From an uncultured Bifidobacterium sp. (GTDB taxonomy: Bacteria > Actinomycetota > Actinomycetes > Actinomycetales > Bifidobacteriaceae): a stretch of 16,905 nucleotides of DNA. The stretch lies in NCBI GenBank assembly GCA_937876495.1, contig CALEGL010000180.1, positions 1 to 16,905 on the forward strand, written 5' to 3'. Below are positions 6,831-13,973 of the stretch, piece after piece. A program made the translations under genes and the position numbers. A model generated the notes under the pieces. The model had not been told where the DNA came from. It was given only the letters and a program-made list of their open reading frames with translations, and searched no databases. Numbering within the stretch: position 1 is the first letter of the stretch; the number at the start of each line of letters is the position of its first letter.

Positions 6831-7655
6831 TCAGGAGCTCGCTCCTCGAAGCCGCGCATGGATGATCATAAGAAGGAACTCGGTGAATCTTCTTTCGTCA
6901 TTCAGGACATCCTTCACTGCGACGAGGACGGTCCATCCCAGATCCTGCAGCCTGTTGCGCTTGCGCAGATCGCTTCTCCAGCGATGCCGGTCATAGTGGT
7001 ATTCGCCGTCGTATTCGATGGCGACGCGTTCCGGCGGATAGGCCATATCAACGCGCCAGACGGTCGAGGCGTCGATGTCGGGAATCTCATGGTTGACAAG
7101 TGGACAGGGAAGACCTGCGCCGATCATTCTCAGACGAAGCAACGTCTCCTGAGGGGAGTCCGTACCCGGGACGCTTCTGGACAGCGCCGCTCGGCACCGG
7201 CGGATTCCCGGGAAGCGTCCGAAACCGTCAATGGCCTCCCGGAGCCGCTGGGGGGTGCTTTGTCTCAGATCGGCGTTCGCACAGGTCAGCCAATCCATGA
7301 TCATCGTCAGGGAATCCTGGTCCGTATAGCGGGCCATCTGACAGACCGCCTGCTCCACCGAGACGCCGTCGATGAGATCGTCTATGACGGTTCTCTCCAT
7401 GCGATTCGTCCAGAGGTGATTCTGCACCCCGTAGAGATGGGATTTGCCTCCCATGGAATTCGAGGTGATATGCAACCGACTCGTGTCGAGTTCTGTGGAA
7501 GGTCTCAGCGTCATACCTCGGAGTTCCAGAAGCGTGAGATGGCTGAAGACGAGCCGCCTATGCGTGCGTTGTGCCGCGGCGCGGCAGAGCAGGTGAGTCC
7601 GGGCGGCGTGTTCGCGAGCGACGTCCAGAGTGAAGAATCCCGTCGTGGCTGGCAT
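6831..7655 (-). CDS. AbiEi-like / DUF559-type PD-(D/E)XK nuclease-domain protein
   Basis: This 274-residue protein matches a common actinobacterial family. The N-terminal half resembles the AbiEi antitoxin-type regulator core (VFSHLTLLELRGMTL, then RMERTVIDDL). The C-terminal half is a Vsr/DUF559-like endonuclease fold. Candidate catalytic residues are E170 in SPQE, D203 in VDMAYP, E214 and D216 in EYDGEYH, and H220. A basic stretch, RWRSDLRKRN, follows. The usual N-terminal winged helix appears shortened. The start ATG 7655 lies 7 nt after a -10-like TACCAT; GTG 7661 is in frame but sits too close to it. No partner toxin gene is adjacent, so it is an orphan. It is the only credible gene in the 5968-8516 island and is flanked by the inverted heptamer elements. 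Its biological role is unknown; defence or a selfish element is inference. Confidence 0.78.
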   Translation of the reverse strand: MPATTGFFTLDVAREHAARTHLLCRAAAQRTHRRLVFSHLTLLELRGMTLRPSTELDTSRLHITSNSMGGKSHLYGVQNHLWTNRMERTVIDDLIDGVSVEQAVCQMARYTDQDSLTMIMDWLTCANADLRQSTPQRLREAIDGFGRFPGIRRCRAALSRSVPGTDSPQETLLRLRMIGAGLPCPLVNHEIPDIDASTVWRVDMAYPPERVAIEYDGEYHYDRHRWRSDLRKRNRLQDLGWTVLVAVKDVLNDERRFTEFLLMIIHARLRGASS

Positions 7656-7662
7656 CGGCACG

Positions 7663-7668
7663 ATGGTA
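7663..7668 (-). promoter_or_regulatory. -10 box of the nuclease gene, leaderless geometry
   Basis: TACCAT (7668-7663, minus) lies 7 nt before ATG 7655, so the transcript would start at or next to the start codon. No Shine-Dalgarno and no clear -35 are seen. Confidence 0.35.
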
Positions 7669-8040
7669 GGCGATGACGGATTCCGGAGGATCGGATCGTG
7701 CCGTCGGTGGATGAGAGCGGGATTGAATCATGTCATCGGGGACGAGTGCGAGCCGGATTCGCGTGGTCGGCCGAAGGGCGGCGCTTTCTGGTGTTTCTGC
7801 GAATCCCGGTTTCTTTGTTCGTCTGTGTTTCTATGGCCCCGTGGTTCTTGCCCTGTGAACAGAGGCTGTTGCTGCAGATACGGTGATGGCTTTGCGGGGG
7901 TCGTCGCCTTGTCCCTCGCGTCCTTTTCAAGTTTCCCCGTTCCTCCTCCGTCCGTCCCCGGAAGAGCACCCCCGAAGAAGTTTCTTCGAAATCCGCTGTG
8001 GTGGGGTTCAGGGGATGATTATCTTGCTTTGGTGAGGCGT
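7669..8040. other. Non-coding, lower-GC stretch upstream of the nuclease gene
   Basis: The plus strand is T-rich and visibly lower in GC than the flanking genes from about 7780 to 8060. Open frames here show no recognisable protein features. One clear palindrome stands out, CGAAGAAGTTTCTTCG (7973-7988), with 7-bp arms and a 2-nt centre. It looks more like a protein-binding dyad than an RNA hairpin. It lies 53 nt beyond the conserved box of the right-hand element. Confidence 0.45.
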
Positions 8041-8220
8041 GGTTCCGACCTTTCACCCTTATTCATTGGGCAGCCGAATGGTGGGTATGCGAAGACGTGG
8101 ATGGTCATGAGATGCAGAATCGTTGGAATCTCGCCATTCCAGGAATCGTGGATTCTAATGATACTTGGGGATGCCGCCCAGGAGGCGTTTGGACTGCCCA
8201 ATGGATGCAAGGACTGCCCA
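8041..8220 (-). repeat. Right copy of the heptamer element, inverted relative to the left copy
   Basis: On the minus strand TGGGCAG (8220-8214), TGGGCAG (8200-8194) and TGGGCGG (8180-8174) are spaced exactly 20 nt apart. A 100-nt spacer follows, then CTGCCCA (8073-8067) opens the 33-nt box that ends at 8041. The spacer contains nested inverted repeats: AGAATC (8116-8121) with GATTCT (8151-8156), and inside it TGGAAT (8124-8129) with ATTCCA (8136-8141). The A-to-G change in the third heptamer still pairs with CTGCCCA in RNA through a G-U pair. The element lies upstream of the nuclease gene on the same strand, with its box about 390 nt before that start. Confidence 0.75.
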
Positions 8221-8294
8221 GCTTGTGCTGATGTGGGCCGGCGATGCGTGCGGGGGGACATGCGGCGATGGGTTCGCCTGCAACCACAACAAAC

Positions 8295-8392
8295 GGGTCG
8301 GTGATGCGCGGGTCGGTGATGCGCGGGTCGGCGATGCATATGAGGGATGCGCGGGTCGGTGATGCGCGGGAGCATGCGGGTCGGTGATGCGC
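8295..8392 (+). repeat. 15-bp tandem/dispersed repeat upstream of plsC
   Basis: The unit GGGTCGGTGATGCGC occurs perfectly at 8295, 8310, 8353 and 8378, with a degenerate copy at 8325 (three mismatches). The first three are contiguous; short spacers separate the others. The array ends about 125 nt before plsC. No credible protein uses it, although 15 bp keeps any frame open. It is a likely variable-number tandem repeat. Confidence 0.8.
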
Positions 8393-8504
8393 TGGTGTGT
8401 GGGCGTGCGGGATGCCGGCATATATCGATCATCGACGGATGACGCCGGTCGTGGGCCGGACGGGGACAGAGGCGACGACGGACCCTGCCATCGACGGCGT
8501 GCGG

Positions 8505-8510
8505 CACAAT
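8505..8510 (+). promoter_or_regulatory. -10 box of plsC, leaderless geometry
   Basis: CACAAT (8505-8510) is followed by 6 nt and then ATG 8517, placing the expected transcription start on the A of the ATG. GGGGG at 8511-8515 is only 1 nt from the ATG, too close to serve as a Shine-Dalgarno. No strong -35 is seen. Confidence 0.4.
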
Positions 8511-8516
8511 GGGGGC

Positions 8517-9410
8517 ATGACTTCCAAAGGCAGACCCTCGCCGCGGTCCTCCGTCAGCCCGCTGTCCGACGCGCAGGTGCGACGGCTCGCCGAACGCCAT
8601 GACCTCGTCGATCCGACCCGCTACTACCCGACCGGGCCCCGCACACCGAACGCGACGGAGATCGAGGCCCAGAACCCCGGGGCGACGCGCTTCCTCCTCG
8701 GAGCCGTCTCCGTCACGCTGCGCTCGCGCAGCCGGATCCGCGCCTGGGGACTGGAGAACGTCCCGGAGACAGGCCCCTTCATCACGGCCGCCACGCATGT
8801 GACCATGTACGACGTCTTCGTGCCGATGATGGCGCTGTTCCATATGGGTCGCCGCCCGCGCTTCATGGCCAAGGCGGAGCTCGGCCACTGGCCGGTCGTC
8901 GGCCCATGCCTGGGGCTCGTGGGCATGCAGTCGGTGCCGCGCCGCAGCGGGAAGGCGAAGGCCATCGAGGAGGAGTCGGTCCGGATTCTCACCTCCGGTC
9001 GCCCCCTGACCATCTGGCCGGAGGGGACCCTCACCCGCGACCCGAAGAAATGGCCGATGAGCCTCAAGGACGGCGTGGGCTTCATCGCCCTCGAGGCCTC
9101 GCGTCGCCTCGGTCGCCAGATTCCGCTGTTCTGCTCGATCACCTGGGGGGCGGCGAGCATCAACCAGTGGTGGCCGTGGCCACGCAGGAACATCGTCATG
9201 TGCTACGACGACCGGCTGGACTACGCCGATCTTCTCGGCGACGTCGACGCCTGGGGCGCCGAGCCTCCCGTCGAGGCGGTCCGCGAGCTCACCTGGCGCA
9301 TCCGAGAGCGGATGGAGGCTGTGGAGTCCGAGATCCGCGGCGAGGAGCCGCCGGCCGAGGGGTACTGGGACTACCGGACGATGAGCCGGGCGCCGAGGCG
9401 TCGTCCCTGA
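8517..9410 (+). CDS. plsC: 1-acyl-sn-glycerol-3-phosphate acyltransferase family protein
   Basis: PlsC-type enzymes add the second acyl chain to lysophosphatidate, making phosphatidate at the inner face of the membrane. The 297-residue protein shows the acyltransferase signature HX4D with H94 and D99 (HVTMYD). It also has the substrate-binding EGT motif at E169-T171 (PEGTLTR). PRRSGKAKAIEEE between them fits the family. A region around residues 50-65 may be a membrane-associated helix. The N-terminus (about 45 residues, basic and Ser/Pro-rich) is longer than in minimal PlsC. ATG 8517 was chosen because a -10 box ends 6 nt upstream. gpsA, which makes the glycerol-3-phosphate substrate of this pathway, follows after 151 nt. 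Acyl-chain and acceptor specificity cannot be read from the sequence. Confidence 0.9.
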   Translation: MTSKGRPSPRSSVSPLSDAQVRRLAERHDLVDPTRYYPTGPRTPNATEIEAQNPGATRFLLGAVSVTLRSRSRIRAWGLENVPETGPFITAATHVTMYDVFVPMMALFHMGRRPRFMAKAELGHWPVVGPCLGLVGMQSVPRRSGKAKAIEEESVRILTSGRPLTIWPEGTLTRDPKKWPMSLKDGVGFIALEASRRLGRQIPLFCSITWGAASINQWWPWPRRNIVMCYDDRLDYADLLGDVDAWGAEPPVEAVRELTWRIRERMEAVESEIRGEEPPAEGYWDYRTMSRAPRRRP

Positions 9411-9561
9411 TGCGTCCCGGCCGCATCCCGACGGCCTCGACGTCCGACCCACGTACAGGCCGTCGGCGTAGCATGGCCAAGGCGTCGCCGAGGCCGACGA
9501 GACGGATGAACGGCGACGGCGTGATGACCACGGCATCGTCCATCGAAGGAGCGGAGACGGC

Positions 9562-10557
9562 ATGAGGGTGACGGTTCTGGGCGCGGGCGCCTGGGGAACG
9601 GCGTTCGGACAGGTTCTGGCCGATGCGGGCAACGAGGTCGTCATGTGGGCCAAGGAGCCCGAGATCGTCGCCGCGATTCGTGACGGGCATGGCAACCCCT
9701 TCCGCCTGCCCAGCGTGGATCGGCTGCCGGACGCCATGACGGCCACCGGGGATCGCGCCGAGGCGGTCGAGGGGTCCGAGCTGGTCGTCGTGGCCATCGC
9801 CGCCCAGTTCGCGCGCGTGGCGCTGGAGCCCTTCCGAGGACTCATCCTCGGGGACGCCGTGGTGGCGTCTCTGATGAAGGGCATCGAACGCGGGACCGAC
9901 AGGCGGATGGACGAGGTCGTGCGCTCGGCGCTTGACCTGCCCGTCGAGCGCTTCGCGGCTATCTCGGGGCCGAATCTCAGCAAGGAGGTGGCCGCGCGCC
10001 AGCCGGCCGCGACCGTGGTCGCCTGCGCCGACATCGACGTCGCCCGCCGCGTGGCCGAGGCCTGCACGACGGACTACTTCCGCGCCTTTGTCAGCCGTGA
10101 CGTCATCGGCCTGGAGATGTGCGGGTCGCTGAAGAACGTCGTCGCGCTCGCCGTGGGCATGGTGCGCGGCGCCGGATACGGCGAGAACACCGCGGCGATG
10201 GTGGAGACCCGCGGCTTGGCCGAGCTCACGGCCCTCGGCACCGCGGCGGGCGCCGATCCGCGCACCTTCGCGGGCCTTGCCGGCGTCGGCGACCTCGTCG
10301 CGACCTGCGGGTCGCCGCTGAGCCGCAACTACACCTTCGGCGCCAATCTCGGACGCGGGATGAGCGTCGAGGAGGCCACGAAGGCCAGCAACGGCGTGGC
10401 GGAGGGCGTGCCGACCACTGCGGCGGTCATTGGACTGGGCGACCGTCTCGGCGTTCCCACGCCTCTGGCCTCGGCCATGGGCCGCGTGCTGGAGGAGGGC
10501 ATCCCCTGCTCTCGGATGCTCTCGCTGCTTTTTGATGAAGGCATAGGGGAGGAGTAG
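9562..10557 (+). CDS. gpsA: NAD(P)-dependent glycerol-3-phosphate dehydrogenase
   Basis: GpsA reduces dihydroxyacetone phosphate to sn-glycerol-3-phosphate, the backbone for phospholipids, in the cytoplasm. At 331 residues it has standard length. The Rossmann dinucleotide motif GAGAWG is at residues 7-12. SGPNLSKEVA near residues 134-143 is the family signature. The catalytic lysine is K191 in CGSLKNV. GLAGVGDLVATC near 234-245 and SRNYTFG are also typical. The Shine-Dalgarno GAAGGAGCGGAG begins 17 nt before the ATG. A -10-like TAGCAT lies at 9469-9474 in the gap after plsC, so gpsA may have its own promoter as well as read-through. No key residue is missing. Confidence 0.97.
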   Translation: MRVTVLGAGAWGTAFGQVLADAGNEVVMWAKEPEIVAAIRDGHGNPFRLPSVDRLPDAMTATGDRAEAVEGSELVVVAIAAQFARVALEPFRGLILGDAVVASLMKGIERGTDRRMDEVVRSALDLPVERFAAISGPNLSKEVAARQPAATVVACADIDVARRVAEACTTDYFRAFVSRDVIGLEMCGSLKNVVALAVGMVRGAGYGENTAAMVETRGLAELTALGTAAGADPRTFAGLAGVGDLVATCGSPLSRNYTFGANLGRGMSVEEATKASNGVAEGVPTTAAVIGLGDRLGVPTPLASAMGRVLEEGIPCSRMLSLLFDEGIGEE

Positions 10558-10683
10558 CGCGGCTTCCGTTCCGGGAATCGCGCCGCGAGTAGGCTTCTTC
10601 TCGAGTGGATCCGATGCACGGGACGGACGGGAAGTCTTACGGGCCGTGCACGGGTCGAGCCGGTCGGATGGGTCGAACGGGTC

Positions 10684-10728
10684 AAAGGTCATAGGGTCAT
10701 AAGGCCATAAGGCCATAAGGCCATAAGG
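10684..10728 (+). repeat. 8-bp tandem repeat in the ddl leader
   Basis: The unit ATAAGGCC is repeated from 10699 to 10728 (3.75 perfect copies). Degenerate copies precede it (ATAGGGTC 10691-10698, AAAGGTC 10684-10690). It ends 13 nt before ddl. Each unit contains CATAAG, which resembles a -10 box, and the last copy overlaps the ribosome-binding region with GAGG at 10734-10737. Slippage would move promoter or leader elements in 8-nt steps without touching the coding frame. Confidence 0.8.
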
Positions 10729-10741
10729 AAGCGAGGACGAC

Positions 10742-11875
10742 ATGGTCACCAAGCGGATCGCGGTGCTGTACGGCGGGAGAAGCGACGAGCATTCCATCTC
10801 CTGCATCTCGACGGCAGGCGTGCTGGGAGCCATGGATGCGTCACGATTCGAGGCCGTTCCCATCGGCATCACGAAGTCGGGTCGCTGGCTGGTGGGTGGC
10901 CCCGATCCGCGCGGTTTCCGCATGGATGGTGATGCTCTCCCCGTCGTGGAGCCTGGTGAGGGCACCCGCGACGTGGTGCTCGACCCGTCGCGAGGCCGCG
11001 ACGGATTCCTCGTCAGAGGGGATGACGGCTCACTGGATTCGCTGGGGCATATCGACGCCGTGTTCCCCGTGCTCCACGGACCCTACGGGGAGGACGGAAC
11101 CATCCAGGGTCTGCTGGAGATGATGGGGGTGCCCTACGTCGGCTGCGGCGTATTTGCCTCGGCGGCCTGCATGGACAAGCATTTCACGAAGCTGCTGCTT
11201 GCGGCTGCGGGGATTCCCGTGGCGCCGGGCATTACCGTGGACACCCGCGAGCTGAACCTCCATGACCCCGCGACGGGTGAGGGCCTGGTCGCCCGCGTTC
11301 GTGAGGCGTGTCTGCATTACCCGTTGTTCGTCAAGCCCTCACGCGCCGGATCAAGCTTCGGCGTGACGAAGGTCGACGTTGAGGATCCGGCCGCCCTGGC
11401 CGCGGCCGTGCGCACCGCCGCCCCCCATGACTGGAAGGTGCTCGTCGAGCAGGGGGTGGCCGGCCGCGAGATCGAGTGCGCGGTGCTGGCGCCCCGGTCC
11501 ACGGACGAGCCCGCGGCCAGCTGGCCCGGCGAGATCGTCCTTGACCGTCGCTCCGCCGACGCCGACCAGTTCTATGACTTTGACAGCAAGTACGTCGACT
11601 CCGCCGCCTCGCATGTCGAAGTCCCCGCCCATCTGCCCGAGGAGACGCTCCGGCGCGTCCAGGAGGTGGCGGTCAGGGCCTTCCGCGCGGTGGACGGCTC
11701 GGGGCTGAGTCGCGTGGACACTTTCGTGTCCTCCGACGGCACGGTGACGGTCAACGAAATCAACACCATGCCCGGCTTCACGCCGATCTCCATGTATCCG
11801 CAGGCCTGGCAGGCCACGGGCGTAGACTACACCGAGCTCATCAGCCGCCTGCTGGACGGCGTCCTGAAAGGGTGA
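10742..11875 (+). CDS. ddl: D-alanine--D-alanine ligase
   Basis: Ddl joins two D-alanines using ATP, giving the dipeptide for the peptidoglycan stem. The ATP-grasp protein has 377 residues, in line with actinobacterial Ddl. Motifs in order are LYGGRSDEHSIS (residues 9-20), VFPVLHGPYGEDG, the nucleotide-binding PLFVKPSRAGSSFGV, the omega loop with K283-Y284 (FDSKYVDSA), and the metal-binding NEINTMPGFTPISMYP near the C-terminus. A lysine-tyrosine pair in the omega loop is typical of true D-Ala-D-Ala ligases rather than VanA-type D-Ala-D-lactate ligases. This predicts vancomycin-sensitive precursors. The ATG is preceded by GCGAGG 5 nt upstream. The next gene starts 7 nt after the stop. The leader carries an 8-bp tandem repeat. 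Confidence 0.97.
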   Translation: MVTKRIAVLYGGRSDEHSISCISTAGVLGAMDASRFEAVPIGITKSGRWLVGGPDPRGFRMDGDALPVVEPGEGTRDVVLDPSRGRDGFLVRGDDGSLDSLGHIDAVFPVLHGPYGEDGTIQGLLEMMGVPYVGCGVFASAACMDKHFTKLLLAAAGIPVAPGITVDTRELNLHDPATGEGLVARVREACLHYPLFVKPSRAGSSFGVTKVDVEDPAALAAAVRTAAPHDWKVLVEQGVAGREIECAVLAPRSTDEPAASWPGEIVLDRRSADADQFYDFDSKYVDSAASHVEVPAHLPEETLRRVQEVAVRAFRAVDGSGLSRVDTFVSSDGTVTVNEINTMPGFTPISMYPQAWQATGVDYTELISRLLDGVLKG

Positions 11876-11882
11876 TGCCTTC

Positions 11883-12980
11883 GTGAGCGAAGCGATGCCG
11901 CCGTCGATGCAGCCGGATCAGCCGCCAAGGAACCAGCGGCAGGAGTCGCAGGACGATTCGGCGCAGCCCGCGCCCATGGATGCATCCCGCCCTCGTCGTC
12001 CCGACTGGTGGTTCGTCATCCATCGTCGGTTCTCCCTGGTCGGCGTGGCGCTGTGCGTGATGCTGCTCGTCTGGATCGCCCTGCAGCTGCTGGCGCTGGG
12101 AGCGATGAAGCTGTGGCTGCCTTCCACGTCGACGGTTCCGACATGGCTGACCCTGCTGTCCTCCAGCGGGCCGCTGTATCTCATCGCGATGCCGCTGGCC
12201 ATCGCCGTGCTGGCCAGGGTTCCGAAGGCGCGCACACGGTCGTTCTCCATGCCCGCCGGGGAGTTCCTGCGTCTGCTCGTCGTCTGCCTTCCGCTGATGT
12301 ACGCGGGGAGCCTCATCGGCACCACGCTGTCCGACCTGATCACCGGGGGAACGGCGGTCAATGGCGTGGCCGACCTCATCACCGGATCCGACACCCTCAC
12401 CTCGCTGGTGTTCATGGTGCTGCTGGCCCCGGTCTTCGAGGAGTGGATGTTCCGCCGGCAGATCATCGACCGTCTGCGGGCCTACGGCGAGCGCACGGCC
12501 ATCCTCGTCTCGGCGCTGGCGTTCGCCCTGTTCCATCTCAACCTCTACCAGTTCTTCTACGCCTTCGCACTGGGTCTCGTGTTCGGCTACGTGTACACGC
12601 GAACCTCGAAGCTGCGCTATTCGGTGGCCATGCATATGATCATCAATCTCAACGGCTCCGTCGTCGCGCCGTGGATCGTCTCGCTGCTGGGCGGGAAGGT
12701 CCTCAAAGCCCTGGACTCCGGGTCGATCGAGGAGATGGAGGCTGCCGTGATGGCGAACGGGTCCGGAGTGGCGGCCTACATGGCCTATGCGCTGGCGATG
12801 ATGGCCCTGGTCGTCCTGGGCATCGTGGTTCTGGTCCGTGACCGCCGGCGCGTCGAGTTCTATCCGGCTCCCCTGGAGCTGCCGAAGGGGCTGCGGCTGC
12901 GCACGGCGCTGCTCAACCCGGGCATGGTGACCTATGCGGTGCTGTGTGTGACTGTGACGGCGATCGTCCTGTTCGTGTGA
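11883..12980 (+). CDS. CPBP-family (CAAX-like) intramembrane metalloprotease
   Basis: This is a polytopic membrane protein of the CPBP/Abi family (365 residues). The metal-site motifs are complete: E186-E187 and R191 in FEEWMFRR, H218 in FALFHL, and H251 with N255 in MHMIINLN. About eight hydrophobic segments span residues 48 to the C-terminus. The first 45 residues are hydrophilic, rich in Gln, Pro and Ser, and probably cytoplasmic. The start is GTG 11883, 7 nt after the ddl stop, with GAAAGGG within the end of ddl as a ribosome site. ATG 11895 is an alternative. Family members cleave or process peptides and membrane proteins, some for bacteriocin self-immunity; the substrate here is unknown. 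Coupling to ddl suggests a cell-envelope role, which is inference. Confidence 0.88.
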   Translation: MSEAMPPSMQPDQPPRNQRQESQDDSAQPAPMDASRPRRPDWWFVIHRRFSLVGVALCVMLLVWIALQLLALGAMKLWLPSTSTVPTWLTLLSSSGPLYLIAMPLAIAVLARVPKARTRSFSMPAGEFLRLLVVCLPLMYAGSLIGTTLSDLITGGTAVNGVADLITGSDTLTSLVFMVLLAPVFEEWMFRRQIIDRLRAYGERTAILVSALAFALFHLNLYQFFYAFALGLVFGYVYTRTSKLRYSVAMHMIINLNGSVVAPWIVSLLGGKVLKALDSGSIEEMEAAVMANGSGVAAYMAYALAMMALVVLGIVVLVRDRRRVEFYPAPLELPKGLRLRTALLNPGMVTYAVLCVTVTAIVLFV

Positions 12981-13029
12981 CGATGTCCTCGCGTCCCTGA
13001 GCCTTCGGCCGCCGACGTCGTCTTGCCCG

Positions 13030-13052
13030 ATCCGAAGGACGCCGAATCGGAT
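13030..13052. terminator. Inverted repeat between convergent genes, possible bidirectional terminator
   Basis: ATCCGA (13030-13035) and TCGGAT (13047-13052) form a 6-bp stem with an 11-nt loop. It sits in the 207-nt gap between the convergent CPBP protease and MscS genes, where termination is expected on both strands. No T run is seen in either direction, so the call rests on position and symmetry only. Confidence 0.3.
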
Positions 13053-13187
13053 GGCCGCGTTCCTCGGATCCGGCGTCCATTCGTGACGATTCCCGAGGCA
13101 TGCCGGATTGCGGGGATCATGGCCGCCGGGCCGTGGGCGCTGCGACGACCGGGATGATGATGGTGATGGACCGGAACCGCGGCGGTT

Positions 13188-13973
13188 TCAGGCGCCTGTC
13201 GCCGCCCTCTGCTCGATGAAGTCGCAGTCCGCCAGCGCTCGCACGACCGCATCCCTCACGGTGGAGGGCAGCACGCCGGGGCGCGCGAAGACGAGCACCT
13301 TCCCTTCGATGCCATAGGGGGAGAAGCCGGAGAAGCGCACCAGCGGCGGGTTCTTCTCCTCGGCGATGTCCTTCGTGGCGGCCTGCGCGGCGGCGATGAC
13401 CTTCGCTTCGATGTCGGAGACGCTGCTGCCGGCCCTGGCCGTGAACGGGATGTCGACGTAGGCCTCGTTGCCGGGGATGAGACGCTCGAGCGCGGCTTTG
13501 TTGATCACGGAGTTGGGGATGACCAGCCGGTTGCCGTTGCGTTCGACGAGCACGGTCTGCCGCCAGGTGATGTCGCGCACGACGCCCGTCGAGCCGGCCA
13601 CGCTCACCAGGTCGCCGGGATGGATGACATGCCCCATCATGAGGCCGAATCCGCCGATGATGTTGGCGATGGTGTCCTGCAGACCGAGGGAGATGGCGAG
13701 ACCGCCTATGCCGAGGGCCGTGACGAGGGTCGTGGGGTTGATCCCGAACACCGGCTGAAGCACGATCGCCACGGCCAGCGTCCAGATGAGCACCCTGGCG
13801 AGATTGATGAAGATCGACACGCTGGGGATTTGCGATCGGTCGAGAGCTCGTCGCAGCAGACGGCTGACGATCTTCGCGACCACCGCCGCGGCGATGATGA
13901 CGATGACCAGCATGAGCAGCCGGTCCGCGTGGGAGGACAGCCAGGAGGCGATCCGTTCCGTTGTCTTTTCCAT
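13188..13973 (-). CDS. Small-conductance mechanosensitive channel, MscS family
   Basis: MscS channels open under membrane tension and release solutes on hypo-osmotic shock. The protein has 261 residues, near the 286 of E. coli MscS. Hydrophobic segments lie at about residues 18-36 and 50-75. The pore-lining helix follows at about 82-112 and is rich in Gly and Ala (TALGIGGLAISLGLQD, then IIGGFGLMM). The beta domain follows with IHPGDLV and VERNGNRLVIPNS. The ATG overlaps the stop of the upstream deaminase gene by one base (TGATG), so the two are translationally coupled. The C-terminal alpha/beta domain is present though short. It is the last gene of a three-gene minus-strand operon. Confidence 0.92.
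   Translation of the reverse strand: MEKTTERIASWLSSHADRLLMLVIVIIAAAVVAKIVSRLLRRALDRSQIPSVSIFINLARVLIWTLAVAIVLQPVFGINPTTLVTALGIGGLAISLGLQDTIANIIGGFGLMMGHVIHPGDLVSVAGSTGVVRDITWRQTVLVERNGNRLVIPNSVINKAALERLIPGNEAYVDIPFTARAGSSVSDIEAKVIAAAQAATKDIAEEKNPPLVRFSGFSPYGIEGKVLVFARPGVLPSTVRDAVVRALADCDFIEQRAATGA

Noticed and set aside
7630..8304. Plus-strand open frame of 224 codons across the upstream side of the nuclease gene
   Set aside because: Low-complexity, Cys/Arg/Trp-rich translation with no domain, covers the right heptamer element whose 20-nt period is incompatible with coding, and has no ribosome site.
5968..8516. tRNA, tmRNA, RNase P or SRP RNA in the gene-poor island
   Set aside because: I found no T-loop consensus with paired arms and no conserved RNase P or SRP core sequence.
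8019..10067. Long minus-strand open frame spanning the 15-bp repeats, plsC and gpsA
   Set aside because: It crosses a non-coding repeat region and lies antisense to two certain genes; the repeat has a period divisible by three, which keeps the frame open by chance.
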